Source: Enoplolaimus lenunculus (Eukaryota > Nematoda > Enoplea > Enoplida > Thoracostomopsidae). Taken from it: a stretch of 64,000 nt of DNA. A program made the position numbers and the translations under genes. Shown here in pieces: positions 1 to 13,000 of this stretch. Where the stretch lies: assembly GCA_030248215.1 (NCBI GenBank), contig JASANG010000733.1, positions 310,001 to 374,000 on the forward strand, in the 5' to 3' direction. How positions within the stretch are numbered: position 1 is the first letter of the stretch; every line of letters starts with the position of its first letter. The notes below the pieces were generated by a model, which was not told the origin of the DNA, did no database searches, and saw only the letters and a list, made by a program, of their open reading frames with translations.

Positions 1-438
1 AATAGTTTCCGCCATTATTAGACTTGGTCATTATATTTGTTAGTTATATGGTCGTATTTAAAACCATTTGCGAACTTGTTCGAATACAAGCTGTATGTAG
101 AAATATTGGTAAACGCAAAATGTTGAAATTTTTTTCAGGGCGATTATAACTTTCAGTTTCGCGAGCTATGCCCCTTTTAGACCAGTACGTATGTTGGGTA
201 TTAATATACCTAGGTAATTATTTCGGTGTCTGACCAACTGTGGCGCAGGTTGCGTACTGAAGTTGAATTATGTCCGAGACAAAAAGCTGCTAACCGAAGT
301 TAGGGCAACATTTTGACATTTTACTGTAAATAATGCGCTATTTGTTATTATCGGCGTTCGGATCCGTCGCTGGAGACGGCCAGCTTGACACAATCAAACG
401 CACATTGGCTGGCCGAATAAAAGTAAATGCATTAGCCG

Positions 439-783
439 CCGGGTGCAACCGGCGGAATTTTTACGGTTTTGTGGCAAATTATTCATAATCATTAAATATT
501 GGAAACTTTGTCTTTAAAAATTTTTTTATTATTTCGAAATGAATGTTCTTGCAAGCAGTTGAGTTTTGTTAATAATCAGTTTGTGATGGTGTTTTCGCAA
601 AACTTGATGATAAAATAGCTCAAGATGCGTTTAAGCCATTTTTTGGCAAGTTTTCTAAAAAGTCCAACAGTATTCGATGATAAAAATTGTTTCAAATTCC
701 AGTTCCTGTTCCTGTCCGATTTCTGCGTAGAAATTCAATTCCTGTTTCTGGTCTGGCGAAATTTAGTTCCTGTTCGAACCCTG
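439..783. mobile_element. MITE, family B (CAGGGTTC ends), left end degraded
   Basis: It ends in CTGTTCGAACCCTG at 783 and begins near CCGGGTGCAACCGG. Its interior (GGTTTTGTGGCAAATTATTC, GTTTTCGCAAAACTTGATGA) recurs at 5832-6222 and, inverted, at 20091-20528. It is non-coding and non-autonomous. No clear target duplication is left here. Confidence 0.6.
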
Positions 784-2054
784 CCCAGTAGTTAAAACTG
801 GTGACGGCCAGTTGCTAACTGAAACAACTATGCGTTTAGGCCTGCGACTCGTACACCACGATGCTGACTACGGTGCTAATTATAATTTTGTTCAACGAAC
901 GCTGTTTGCGTTTTGTTTACATGATCTCTGTATAGTAGACAACGCAAATAAATACCTATATCCAGATATAAAAGACTTTAAAATGCTGGAACAGATGTGT
1001 TCCGGGCGTTCAACTCAACTTAAAACAATAGTAATTTGAACTCAGTTTTGTTCAGTTGAATTCGAAAGCTTCTAATTTGACTCAATTTTATATGTTGGTC
1101 AAGTTTGACCATTTGTACTCTGCCGTGTGTGCTTAAGTGTTGTTTGAGTTGAACGGCAGGTTGGAATTATTTGTTTATATTATTGACTTGAGTTTGGTGT
1201 ACTCACATTTAATTAAAGTCACCGTGGAACTGAGTATTATCATGGTAGGGGATAGTTGATGCGAGTCGAGAGTCGATAATTTTTGGGTAAATTAGAGGAA
1301 CTGTATAGGATACTGGTTTGTATTGAACTGAATAGAATGGTGTAATAGTTGTTTATGTTTTCACTACGCACGCAGTGCCTGAACCGTGTTGGGTCGCTGT
1401 GTGGTGAGGTTGTATTCTGGTCCGTATGGGAGGGGCGCTGTGCACCGCACCCTACGTACAGCATCGTCCCAAGGTTCAGAAAAGTTTTGTGCAGGGTCGA
1501 GATTAATAGGGTGGAAAAAAGCTTTTCATGGGCAGGGAAAACGTTTTTGTCCCCTTTTGTAACCAAATTCTGGTTGCGACTGTATTGGTAATATACGGGC
1601 AAGAGACCGGTATGTAATCAGGCCATGATTCCGCTAGCGTTTGATTCACAGTAACGAAGACCTGAATGCCAAGCGGAACGGACCCGGTACGCCACAGCAA
1701 ACCTATGATATGAAGCATAACTGGAAGATACCACGATACAAACAAAACGTTTATTTTCCGCTCAATTGCACTAATTAGCAAAACAGTAAAGTTTATATCA
1801 TCATTCAACAGTCGAAATCAGTCGTCAGACCGATATTCCTTATTTGCATAATAGAAGCTGGCAACTTTTCGCCCGACAGCGGTGCTGGCAGCATTTATAA
1901 CCTTGTTCAAGTTTAGCTTTGTCACGATTGTTCGTGCATTTTTGGCTCAAAACGTTTATTGTCAACTGGTGATATTGACTGCATGCATTGCGAGATTGTG
2001 GTATGATTATATATTGACGTATACTGCAGAATAATGCAGTTGTATAGCATTTAA
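784..2054. other. stretch without recognised genes or repeats
   Basis: AT-rich sequence. The open frames on both strands (for example at 1240-1602 and 1503-1808 minus) overlap one another, lack domains and look random. Confidence 0.6.
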
Positions 2055-2650
2055 CACGGTGCAAAGCGGAACTGGGTGATACCGGAATCGGAACTAGAAA
2101 TTTTGTGACTGTACGGATAATATGTGTTATTAACCAATATAATATTGATTTATGGTGTCTGTTGGCTGGCAACAGTTTTCATAGAACGTTGCATGAACAA
2201 ATTGACGATAATTTTTGGTTCTGTACAGCTTAACTACAACCTATTGTTGATAAGTTAACTCATCGAAAGCAATTTAATAGATAAGTGGTACAGAATTGTT
2301 ATGCAACATATCACAACAAATAGAATTAATATTTAAAAATTCCGATTCCGATTGATGGTGCAACCGGAATCGGAATTCTAATCGGAATATTTGGCCGTTT
2401 TCTTAACTTTGCTCATTTTTAAGAATCTCTTTTGAAAGACACTTGTACTCCGAATATAAGCCATTGGTGGTGGATTTCACTTCAGGCAATGATGAAAATC
2501 TAAAATACAACAAATAAAATAAATACCTATGTTCGACTAAGGTTATTTCACAAATAATAGAGCAAAAATATGATTAAAATGAAATTTTTGGTGAAATGCA
2601 TTTTTTACTTTCCGGTTCCGGTAAAATTTTCAAACGGTTGCAGCGTGACA
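2055..2650. mobile_element. composite of two MITE fragments (families A and C)
   Basis: 2055 to about 2395 matches the family A copies at 3263, 35263 and 38086 (GTGCAAAGCGGAACTGG start, TGTCTGTTGGCTGGCAACA interior). About 2390-2650 is the inverse of 22313-22663 (TTATTTCACAAATAATAGAG, CTTTCCGGTTCCGGTAAAAT) and ends near GGTTGCAGCGTG. One element probably inserted into or beside the other. It contains no coding sequence. Confidence 0.55.
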
Positions 2651-2884
2651 TTTAAATACTCGAACTTAATACTGGTTAATGAGTGCAGCATTGTCCATTT
2701 TCTGGCAAGGCATATATGTCTTATATGCTTGGCATTCTTGGTTATTTAGCGTAAGCCGAAGCTCTTAATATTTGCGACAACAGTAGTGTTTGTTGGCTGC
2801 AACTAGCAATTAGTCTAAGCGTCATCTACTGAGATTGTTATATCTTGTAGCAAGAGTAGAATAACGACCGCAAGTGTAAGTGGG

Positions 2885-2922
<38 letters not shown>

Positions 2923-2923
2923 G
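2885..2923. repeat. (TTG)n microsatellite
   Basis: Thirteen TTG units in a row. It lies about 70 bases upstream of the candidate first Eph ATG, so if that start is right it is in the 5' leader. The reading frame of leucines it creates is not taken as coding. Confidence 0.9.
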
Positions 2924-2995
2924 CGGCTGTGCTTGAACTCTGTCGATTGTCAATGGGATTGTTACAAGGAGATAGTCGTTCGCTTAATCTGTTTC

Positions 2996-3038
2996 ATGTT
3001 TTATGTCTTTCTTGCTGTCGGTCAAAACAGCAGCCCAG
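2996..3038 (+). CDS. Eph: candidate first coding exon of the Eph gene (signal peptide)
   Basis: An ATG at 2996 opens a short hydrophobic stretch (MFYVFLAVGQNSSP) that ends at a good donor (G|GTAGGT, 3039). It leaves one base, exactly the phase needed by the acceptor at 6948; the join gives a valine before VVVLDTTT. The hydrophobic core is only about seven residues, short for a signal peptide. An upstream ATG at 2952 is out of frame, and a TTG microsatellite lies just 5'. The true first exon could instead lie outside the window or elsewhere in 1-6900. This is inference from phase, donor and composition only. Confidence 0.3.
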
Positions 3039-3262
3039 GTAGGTTCGAGGTCAAACCGCTGTCTATGGCATTTTTGTGCAGGGGGATAAATGAACTTTTT
3101 CAGCTGGTGACACAAGAAACACACTTGGAAAATTGTTTACCCCTGTCCGAAAGGCATGGCTGTATGCATCGCCAGCGTGTCAGGCTTAGAAGCAAACGGT
3201 TATGAATTGTGATGGGACAACGTCTATCGGTGAACGCCGTGAATGCGAAATTATGAAGCACG

Positions 3263-3662
3263 CAGTGTGCAAAGCGGAACTGGATTATACCGGAATCGGA
3301 ATCAGAATAGCAAATTTATACCGGAATCGGGATCGGAATGGGAACTACAAAATTTGTGACTATGCGGATAATTTGTATTAACAAACTATAATATTGATTT
3401 AGAATGTCTGTTGGCTGGCAACAATTCTCAAACACGTCGCATGAACAAATTGGCAATCATTTTCTTGGCTCTGTTAAGCTATACTACAATCAATTATTTG
3501 TATGTTAACTTATCGAAAACAATCTAATAGATAAATGATGTAGAATTTTTGTACAACATAACACACAACAAGTGGGCCTAAAACTTAAAATGTGGAAATT
3601 CCCATTCCGATTGATTGTGCAATCGGAATCGTAATCGGAATCCGATTTCCGATTGCACTCTG
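3263..3662. mobile_element. MITE family A, about 400 bases, hAT-like
   Basis: It starts CAGTGTGCAAAGCGGAAC and ends CCGATTGCACTCTG. The flanking octamers GAAGCACG and AAAGCGCG agree at six of eight bases, compatible with an old 8-bp target duplication. Near-identical interior blocks occur at 2055, 35263 (inverted) and 38086. Confidence 0.65.
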
Positions 3663-3732
3663 AAAGCGCGTGTAGTAACGCTAGGAATAATCGTGATTTG
3701 ATTAAGTTGATCACATGCTTCATGTGAAAAAC

Positions 3733-3895
3733 AGTATATATATGTATATATACATATATATACATATATAGGTATATATATACATATATGTATATATATG
3801 TTGTATATATGTATATATGTAGTATATATGTGTGTGTTTATACGTATAATTTCTGTATGTACATATATATGTGTTGTACCGTGTATATATACCGT
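3733..3895. repeat. TA-rich microsatellite (TATATATG variants)
   Basis: Alternating purine-pyrimidine tracts of TATATATACATATATG type. The 3' edge (3851-3910, TGTGTTGTACCGTGTATA then ACCGTGGATGAGTACCAGT) recurs beside a second TA tract at 21257-21310. Confidence 0.85.
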
Positions 3896-4650
3896 GGATG
3901 AGTACCAGTAATTCGGTGGTGAATTGTCTCTTCAAATTAGATTTGGAAAATGGTCGGAAAAGAAACGCGGGTTCGAGCGATTTAAATCGAGTCTCAACGG
4001 GAAAGATATTGTCGGCTCTATTATTTACTTTACCTACAAGGCATGTATGTATATATAGAGATAAGTATGTACTTTGTTGCTTTTTTAATAGTTGTCGTTT
4101 CGGTACTAGAATCAGCAGGAAAAATCCGTACAAGGGAGATGGTACGAAGCGCGAAGTTAAGGCGCGCGTCTTAATATCCTCTTATTTGTGCAACGGATCT
4201 CGCCATCGTGCTAACTCCGCGCTTGACGCAGACAGATATTATTGAAATATCGGTTGTTCTACACTTTGTTGCTGCATTCAAGATTAAAGTTTAGGTTTAG
4301 GTAAGACTGTTACGAAGCCTAAGCCCAAGCTTGTGGGATGGGGGTGGACAAGAGTCGAAGTATACAGCTCCGAGCATTGTTGGACAGACAGAGGAAAATT
4401 TTGGACACAGTTATTGTTTAGTTGGATAATATAACGTAGATACGTACGTATTATTATAGATATCTGTCTGTGTTGATAAATATTTAAACAGTCGTATTTA
4501 ATAGCAACGTCTATCAGACGTAAACCTGGTTTTGCTACAAATCCTTTCACCGTTGCTCGTAGATTGCTTAGTGATAATGATGAAGTAATTGTGGCAAAGT
4601 CGTATCTGGTGTTGTTGTTTGCTGTCTGATTGAAACTGTTTTATATTGAT

Positions 4651-4878
4651 TGTGTTGAGATTTGGATTGACTCGATTTGGTGTCGGGTAATTTTAATTGG
4701 ATTGTGCGTCACTGCCACGGTCGCTGCTTGAGTTTGCGGTGGGGAGGCAGGGAGGGAGTGTCGTTGTGTTGAGATTTGGATTGACTCGATTTGGTGTCGG
4801 GTAATTTTAATTGGATTGTGCGTCACTGCCACGGTCGCTGCTTGAGTTTGCGGTGGGGAGGCAGGGAAGGGGTGTCGT
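4651..4878. repeat. tandem duplication, two 114-base units
   Basis: 4651-4764 and 4765-4878 are near-identical, differing by a few bases near the GGGAGGCAGGGAAGG end. The short open frames across it merely copy the duplication. Confidence 0.9.
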
Positions 4879-5831
4879 GTAGCCAAAGCCAGCTTTTAGA
4901 CGACGTATTAGGTTTCAATTGGGTTGCTTGCTTGCTTGTCCGCTGCGTGTGTGTATACCTATCCACGTTCTGGTTTGAACGGTCAGTCAACTTTGTCGCA
5001 AAATGTTTGAGTTATGGTCACTTTTGATTTGTTTGTGTGATTTATTATTGGGTTGATTGGTGTGCGTATGCAATGCATGAGTGGGGGCATAGAGTTAAGT
5101 TTGATAAGGGGATTCTTTCGAAGGAGCGAGGATTCTTGTGTTAGTAGTTGAAAAAGTTCCAAAGCATCCTGCGGATCAAAAATCGCGGTTTGACCCGTTA
5201 GTCATCCTCGCGTTAGATTTCGCCCTTATACACGTGGTGATTGTTGTTGTTGTTGTGACTATACGTAAGTTTATTCTGGCGCGGAACTGTCAGAGCCGAA
5301 GCTGCCACCCCCCGTACCCCCAATTTTAAGGCTTCACCCGTAAAGGGCCCTCCAGCCTAACCGGTTGAAACAAAAACCGCTGAAGTTTTAAAATGCGTCT
5401 GGCTTCTTGCTCGCTTCGCGCGCGAGTTTGGGGTCCCCCATCCTGGAATTTGAAGGTAGCGCCCACTCCTGCCTGTTCTGACACTGGGTATTGCGGTTGG
5501 AGCGATTGAGGTTTAGATTTATGTAGTGATGGCGGTCTGTGATTTGCGCAATACGAAACCAAATGTTAACCGCGCATGTTGCTGTTATGTATGGATTATC
5601 GGCTTAATAATTAATTAGCGCAAACTTTTCGAGCTTAGACTTATCAGGAAATTGTTTTGGTGTAGCGAAATAGGCAGGATGAAACGGAAATAGTGGTTTG
5701 GAAATGGCATTTGCCACGGACGGATTATACGTACTTGTAACGTGTGATATGGTATATACAGGGTAATGCGCTTGATTGAATATATATGTATATGATAGTG
5801 GTATGCAGATACGTAAATATAATATAAAGAT

Positions 5832-6222
5832 CAGGGTTCAACCGGAATTCGGGTTCCGGCTGGAATTCGTGCAAAAATTCAATATCTGTTCGTGCTCGTG
5901 TTGCTGCATTCAAAGACGCAGGAAGCGGAGTTTTTACGGTTTTTTTTGGCAAATTAAGCCTAATCGTTGAAATATTGGAAAGCTTTCTTTAAAAAACTGC
6001 TATTTCGACGTGAGTGTTTTGCAATTACTTCAGTTTTACTAATAAACTGTTTCTGATGTGTTTTCGCAAAACTTGATGATAAAATAGCTGAAATTCGGCT
6101 AAGCCGTTTTTTGGCAGGTTTTCTACAAAGTCGAACAGTCACTCGGTAATGAAAATTATTTCAAATCCTGGTTCCTGTTTCTGTTCCGGTTCCTGCAAAG
6201 TAATTCAATTCCTATTCCAGAG
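5832..6222. mobile_element. MITE family B, full-length but eroded
   Basis: It begins CAGGGTTCAACCGGAATTC and carries the family B interior (TTTTTTGGCAAATTAAGCC, GTTTTCGCAAAACTTGATGA). The right end is decayed (TTCCTATTCCAGAGTG). No target duplication is visible. Confidence 0.6.
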
Positions 6223-6313
6223 TGTTGGGTAACGATTGTCATCCGAAATAATAAAAATATACGTATGCGCCATGTTTTATTGGTGTGGTTTCGAAAATTG
6301 TTTAGCCTAAACG

Positions 6314-6821
6314 TAGTGATGTGCCGATACCAGGGTGCAACCGGAATTACAATTCACTCGGAACTGGAAGGTTAACAAATGCGTGAACCGGTGCTAGACT
6401 TCCGGTTGCATGCTGGCCGATACCAATTGCTTTGCCGATGCCGATTATTGGTTTCAAGTTTTGTGGAAACCGATATCGATGCCGATTCGAATGTTAATAC
6501 GTACATGAAGCTTAAAGAGCTGTTACATCACTACATTCACGAAGGAAGACTTTTAAACCATAACAAACAACCATAAATTTTGTGATAACGGTTCATTTTC
6601 AACTAATTTTCGAAACAAAAATGCAACTGGCATCATAGTTTGGGCGATCGTCCGCCCTGATATACACCAACAAGTGAAATTGATAGCATTCCAACTCACT
6701 GTTAAGCGCAAAAAGTATCGGCAAAGAATCGGTAATTTTTTGCAGTGACGATGCCGCTACTCATGAAACGTGCTCGTATTACCTATGCCGATATCGATGC
6801 CGATTACTGGGCACATCCTTA
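6314..6821. mobile_element. MITE family D (GATGTGCCGATAC ends) carrying a nested MITE
   Basis: It begins TAGTGATGTGCCGATACC and ends CCGATTACTGGGCACATCC. Related copies lie at 31402-31644 and 39926-40025. At 6331-6415 it is interrupted by a second element flanked by GCCGATAC on both sides. The short open frames in it are not taken as coding. Confidence 0.7.
6331..6415. mobile_element. 85-base hAT-type MITE nested in family D, perfect 8-bp target duplication
   Basis: The ends are CAGGGTGCAACCGGAATTAC and CCGGTTGCATGCTG. The octamer GCCGATAC occurs immediately left (6323-6330) and right (6416-6423), a perfect duplication of the host element's own terminal sequence. Confidence 0.85.
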
Positions 6822-6948
6822 CCTACAAAGGTTAAAGTGTTCAAGTTTGAGGCTCTGCGTACCTGCAGCGGTTCACGGTTTATACATATATACATTGTGT
6901 TTAAAATCGTTTAATTATAAATAACGTTTGCTTTTTGTGTATTTTCAG

Positions 6949-7031
6949 TTGTGGTACTTGATACAACAACGTCACAAAAGAAAACGCTGTCATGGGTGAC
7001 GCATTCATCGTCGGGTGATTCGGGAGATGGG
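6949..7031 (+). CDS. Eph: Eph exon: start of the ephrin-binding domain
   Basis: The acceptor ATTTTCAG ends at 6948 and the donor GGG|GTAAGT begins at 7032. The exon reads [10 protein letters not shown]...[15 protein letters not shown], matching the family opening (hydrophobic LLDT, then a LxW strand and acidic/glycine turn). It joins in phase 0 to WQEE at 27683, reproducing the Eph GWEE signature across a 20.6-kb intron. It needs one base from an upstream exon (phase 1). The exon is too short for ordinary ORF searches and was found by reading for the motif. Confidence 0.88.
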
Positions 7032-10000
7032 GTAAGTTGGAGATAATTCTCGTTGGTGTGTAGCTATGTAATTTTGTTATCATTTTCAATTATTTTGAGA
7101 AGATAAGGTTTTATCAATTTCTTTTTTTGGACATTAATTCGAACCTTTTTGAGTGCAGTTCAGAATTGTTGGCGAGTTTGGTTGTATAAAGATGTTAACG
7201 CTAGTCACGTGTGCCAAAGATGGGAAATGTTATTGCTTATCATTAGAGCAATAATTACTACTAGCCAGCCGCCAGCTTTGCCCAATGCGCAAATGTTATC
7301 AATTAAACAGCAATCTGCATGCAACGTTTCTTTTCACAGAACGCATCATTTTTTCTGTTGTAAGAAATTATTGTAAACAAAGCAATGCTGGAAAGTTGCC
7401 CAAAATGCGTTGTTTGTTGTGCATTCCAGCTTTGGTATATTTATGTATAACGACTTGAGTGTGATAGGTTTTGTGTTTCCTATTAAGCAAATGATAGTAG
7501 TTAAAAGTTTTAAATGATATATAGTACCCATATATATCTATTCTAATTATCCTTGTGAATTTATCAATAAGATTGTGCCGTAAAGTAGATACGTATATTT
7601 CTTGGGCCCCAAATCTGGCAGATGGTCAGTCAATGTGACCTACAACGTCCGAGGAGTTGTTGTACACTGTTACGAAATTGTACCGGTCGTTGTGGAATTT
7701 TCATTCAGTGTTGCTGTTGTTATACGTACGTAGGTAGCATTTAAAACGTTGATGCAGAGTTAAGACAATAATTTGTCAAAGTGAAAGATGAAATTAAAGC
7801 GAAAACACTACTATTATTACTTTTGGTCGCTTTTGAGACAGGTATTTTCAGTGAACAGATGGTTAGCGGATGTGGTGTTAGTGAAGGGAGGTACTGTGCT
7901 ACGCATACCTTTACTTGACAGCGGGGTAATCGGGGGTAGATGATTGCACGAGCTGTCAATGTTGTTGTTGTGGTACGTAACTTGGTTGATGAAATGAGTT
8001 GTGAGTGAAGGTGTGAAATAAATTGTTGTGTCGGTTTCTGTGGATGTCGATTTAAGGTGATTTAGGGAGCAGCAGGAAGTTGTTGATGCGAGAAGTGAGG
8101 GATACTAAATATTGGTGATTGGTGAGTTGTAGCGGAAGGTTAGAATGCTTGGTGTGATACTGTTGATGATGTACGGCGACCTAGGGAGCTGTAAGACTTC
8201 ACGACGATGGGAAATTGAAAAAATATGAACTAGTATATAGCAGGGATCGACGGGATATCCGGTTCCGGTTTAATATCAGGTAAAAAGCGACATCCGTATC
8301 CGGTTCCGGCATCCGGTATAATCCTACCGGATATTTGCTGTTGTGGTTTCAAATATCATAGAACAGCTGCTTTTTTGCGATATTTTTTCAGCGACTGCAA
8401 TTTCGGGCAAGTCAACACAGTGGACCCTATTGACATGGAATGAAAAATGCAACCCAAAAATTAATCTTAAATATACACAAATACGTATTTTTGCACGACT
8501 TTACGCCAGAATAATTAATTCATTGATAATGCAATGACCGGTCGCATCAAAAGGGTGGTAAAACCCACTCGCACTGATTAGAGATTTCGGTCGAAAAGTA
8601 GAAACGTACTGACTGAGGGTTAATATTTTGAGCAAAAAACGATTTGAAATTATTAAACATTTCGTGCTAAAGTTAGACGCTGTCCATCAATATATGCTGG
8701 AAGCGAATTATGTCAGACGCCTTTGTTGATCTGTACGCAAAAATTGGCGATAGACACTTAACTTACAACGTTGGTTTGTTTACTGGCACGCTGGTAAAAC
8801 AGTATTTGGCAAAAGTTTAAGCTAAAAGCATTGACGACCAACACAACGTAGCGTACGACAGTCGTGATTTTGTTGTGTATTTTGTATTTTTGATTTGTAA
8901 AATCATCTCATAAAAAATACCGCGGCGAGAGTCACGGCGGATGTAAAGGATTTACCGGATCCGGGCGGAACTGGTTGGTGGATACGTTTTGCGTTTTGAA
9001 ATTTTTTCGACAACTTTAAACTGTGTCTTCAGTGGCAAGTTTTCTATCCGTTAGGTTAAGGCTGATCAATATTTGCTGTGAAGTTTTAAATTTGTGTTAT
9101 GGCGTTGTTGTAGTCATATGTTTCAAAACAATTTGGCTAGAAAAAACACATGTTGTGGTCGGTGAGTTGCGGGGAATATCATCGCCGCCGCCCCGCCCCC
9201 ACCGGTTTAGCGTCGACTCGACACTTTGGTCAGTTGGCTGAAAAAGTGAAATTTAATGTCGAAATAATTGAACGTGGGCGTGTATCTTCACCTCGGGGGG
9301 GGGGGGGGGTGTATTTCAATGTAACATCTGGTGTTCAGAAATGAGCAAGCGAGCCATGAGTGAAAAGACAATTGGTTCGTCTTGGGATTTGAGCACAGTA
9401 GGAAAAGTGAAATGTTAATTATCGAACGTTGATTGGTTAGTTGGTGTTGTTGGTGTTGTTGTTGTTGTGTTGTTATTGTGTTTGTTTGTAAGAATAGTGA
9501 ATTTAATAATTACGATAGAGATTATGCCTGTTTGTCCGAGGGCTTTAGGGATTTGTCGGGCGGGATTCAAATTAGGAGGCACGGATTTGGCCAGCTTGGG
9601 TTTGGATTGGAGATAAACTGGATGGGGATGGGTGTGTGTATTGTGTTTGGAGCACGAGGATGGGCGCTGATGGATGAAGGTGGGCGGGAGAAATTTGAAT
9701 TAATATTAATTATTGTTGCAATTAGAGTCAATAGAAAAGTCTGGGAGCGACAAATATTGGATTGTTGATAGTGCTGCCATGATTGTAAGGGACGGAACAG
9801 AATGATATTGTGAAAATTGTAGGCGGAGTTGAATTTTGAGTTGGGACAAGTTGGGTTCGACACCTGCTTACCTTACACTTTAGAGATGATGAAGGGTATA
9901 ATATCGTGCGTGAGAATTTGTCGGCCGACAATTCGCCGACCGGTAAAATGTAATTTGAAAATTCGTCGACTCGACAATTTGCTGTGCATTATTATGCTTA

Positions 10001-13000
10001 GCCTTAGCGTTATACATATATACCTAGGCTTCGGACACTGTCGGGTGTCGAGTTGTCGGACGAGAAATTGTCGCAGATTTATTATAAAATCACCCATTGA
10101 ACGATTAGATGGGCGTACATTAGTTCATACACCCGCCGTCAAATTGTCAAGTAACGATGCAAACCATATATTCTGAGTAAATGTGAAGATATTAGGCTGT
10201 CCCATTGGCACTGATACACTTTTGCACGCAAATTTAAGAGTAAGCCTAAGCCTAACTTAACCTTAACTTATGTCGCAATGTGAAAATTTGAAAAACGGCG
10301 GTGTTGGTGGTTTAAGCTTGCTGAAGCCGTTTACGGCAATTACCAGGTTATACAAATCGACCGTAGTTTCAAAGGTTAAGTTGAAAATCGATTAACGAAC
10401 TCGAGTGCTCCCATGCTTCAAAAATTACATTATGTATGTGTCGTAGGCCAAACTGCTTTCACGCTAAATAGCAGTTGTAAAATGTAGCAAAACAACAGTG
10501 ATGTAAAACCAACACTGATTGGTTAACGGTATTGCGTCTGTCCAAATAATCAAATCTGATTGGTCTATTAGTTTAATAGCAGTTTAGCCTAGCGAAATTG
10601 CTCTTACTCAAAATCGCAGAATGGCCTAGGCAAATTAGTAATTGGCCTGAATTTGAATAGCAGATTGGCGTACGACATATGTATGATATTGCGGCAAAAA
10701 TTATAAATATATACGAAGTAAATGTATATATGACTTTTTGAATACTTTGTTTAAAATTTACTCGAAAACATTTAACGTTGACATTTGAGCTATTGTCATT
10801 ATCGGATTTTAAAACTATTAATAAAATTAAATTGTATTAATATGAATTCGTGAGAATTCAAACTGAAGTAAATAATATATACTATTGTGTATATACCTCC
10901 TTTGTGCGATTGAGGACTGAAGGAATTTTGAAGTATTGAAGTCATTCAATGATTTGGTCAACTTGGCGTGGTTTGTACTATATATACTAAATGCATATTT
11001 TCTCGTGCTTTCGGTCTAAAATAAACTTCTTGTTGTTACACTTCTTGTTGACAGGGGTACCACAAGGGACAGCGTCGAAACAGCCAATAATTGTGGATAC
11101 AAGATGTATTTGGGTGGACTATTTTGTGCGAGTGGCGGATCCACAAATTACGGTGGGACCGTGGGTGTCTTTCTGTGTTTTGAAATTTTACACTTTTTAA
11201 TGTGAGCATAATATCAAAATGGTCGATATTTTGTGATTGTATAAATTTGGAAGCTGTGTCGACGCAGTAAGAGTTTTGTAAAAGTTGTTCTGTATCTGCC
11301 TGCGCAATCTTTGTTGGAAACACAACGTGAATTTGGTAATTTTAGTATATACTGCAGGGAGTAGTAGTGGTCAGGGCGCAACAACGGGAATAAAAAGTTA
11401 CCGGAATTGGAAAGTGAAAAATGCCGGAACCGGAAGGTGAAAAAATGTGGGAACCGGATTTCCGGTTACAGTTTGGCAGTGAGGGTATCGTTTTGTCTGG
11501 ATCCGCTGTTGCAGGTTAAAGCATCAGCAAACGGGATCGTTAACAGCGGGATCTGTTTGAAATTAATTTGGTTGCTTTAGGTCGCTACTGTATGACAATG
11601 GCCGGGTTTCTGAAATCTTACTTATTAGTATTTACATAAGTTATACTTAAGTAATTACTTAAGTCGCCGACTGAAGTAAATACTTAACTTTTCAAACAAA
11701 ACCAGATAAACGCCAAATCTCGTAACAAAAAAGCAATAGTTCTGGTTTATATTAACGATGCAACATGACTCTACAATTTCAGCAAAACCAATGTTAGTAT
11801 TGCCTGAGCTAATAATCTGTAATACATCAAACTTAGCAGGCGACTTAAGTGGCTACTTAACTTAAGTAAGCTTTGTAAAACGACAAAATGGTTAAGTAAT
11901 TACTTAGCACGCGCTTAAGTACTAAGTCGTACTTAAGTAGGGTTTCAGAAACCCAGCCAATATGTATGTATGCGTACGCAAATCTGACTGTGCGTAGAAC
12001 GTTTTTGCCGTTGTTCACATTACGTAATTCTCAGTCTGTGAAATAAGCGTAAATTTGATATCGTATTCCGGTTGACTTGCAATGTCACACACACCTGTAG
12101 TCATCGAGAGAGTTTTACCGGTTGTTCCGGTTGTGAAAATTTATGCGTCTGGCAGGCAGGTTTGTTTTTAAAGTTTGACTCATAAGTAGTGAACGGCACC
12201 ACGTCTGCAACGGGTACTAATTTATTATCCGGTTCATAAATAAAATTTTAATTACGTACGTATTTTCGATGGCGTAACAGAACAAAAGCGTCAAGAATGG
12301 AAATTGTAAGTCTTACGCGTTATATTATAAACGAAACGTTGAATTTATGACGTTTTTGGTAATAATCTAATTACATTATGGTAACCGAGAGATAGATAAC
12401 GGTCAGTGCTGTGGACGAATGTCGGGGCAGCGTAAAGAACAAACAAGACAAGAAGATAAAAAGTTTATTTGGATCGAAAGCGTGAGAAAATATGCATGTA
12501 GTACAAGTAGAAACGTTATAAGCCAAGTTGGCAAAAATCATTGAAATGTGTGCAATACACGCAAATAAAAATTGAAAGCACAGAATTGGGGGGCACAAGA
12601 CAGGTAAACTTGTGAATATCTTTTCGTACGCGTATAACTGGCAATCGGATCGCAGTAAGCTTTGTCGTCGTCAGCAGGAGGAGAATGATGGCAGACCGAA
12701 GCCTGATCCGATCGGTTGAGTTGTCTGACGATGCCAGTAATAAACACTTATACTTACTTACTTACTTAAATGGGTTTTGCAAGTGTATTTTTCACCACAG
12801 GTTTAAGACTACGGTTTAGGCTAAAGTTTAGGCTTAAGTGAAAAGTTTTACGGTATATGCCTGCCTAACTGTGGTGGACGGGTGTACAAACAGTGTACGT
12901 TGACGACAGATGGCGGGGTTGAAAGATCAAAAATTTACGCGGAAAATATTTCAGGTTCGTTTTATTAAAATTTGTTGGGAACAATTTGAAAGATTGAATA

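Noticed and set aside
1240-2172. Several minus-strand frames of 100-120 residues
   Set aside because: They overlap one another in different frames, have no recognisable domain, and partly lie in a MITE.
5138-5276. Alternative first Eph exon ending at the donor ATAC|GTAAGT (5277), frame ...VVIVVVVVTI
   Set aside because: The phase fits, but there is no ATG between the upstream stop at 5105 and the donor, and the valines come from a GTT microsatellite. The 2996 exon is the better candidate.
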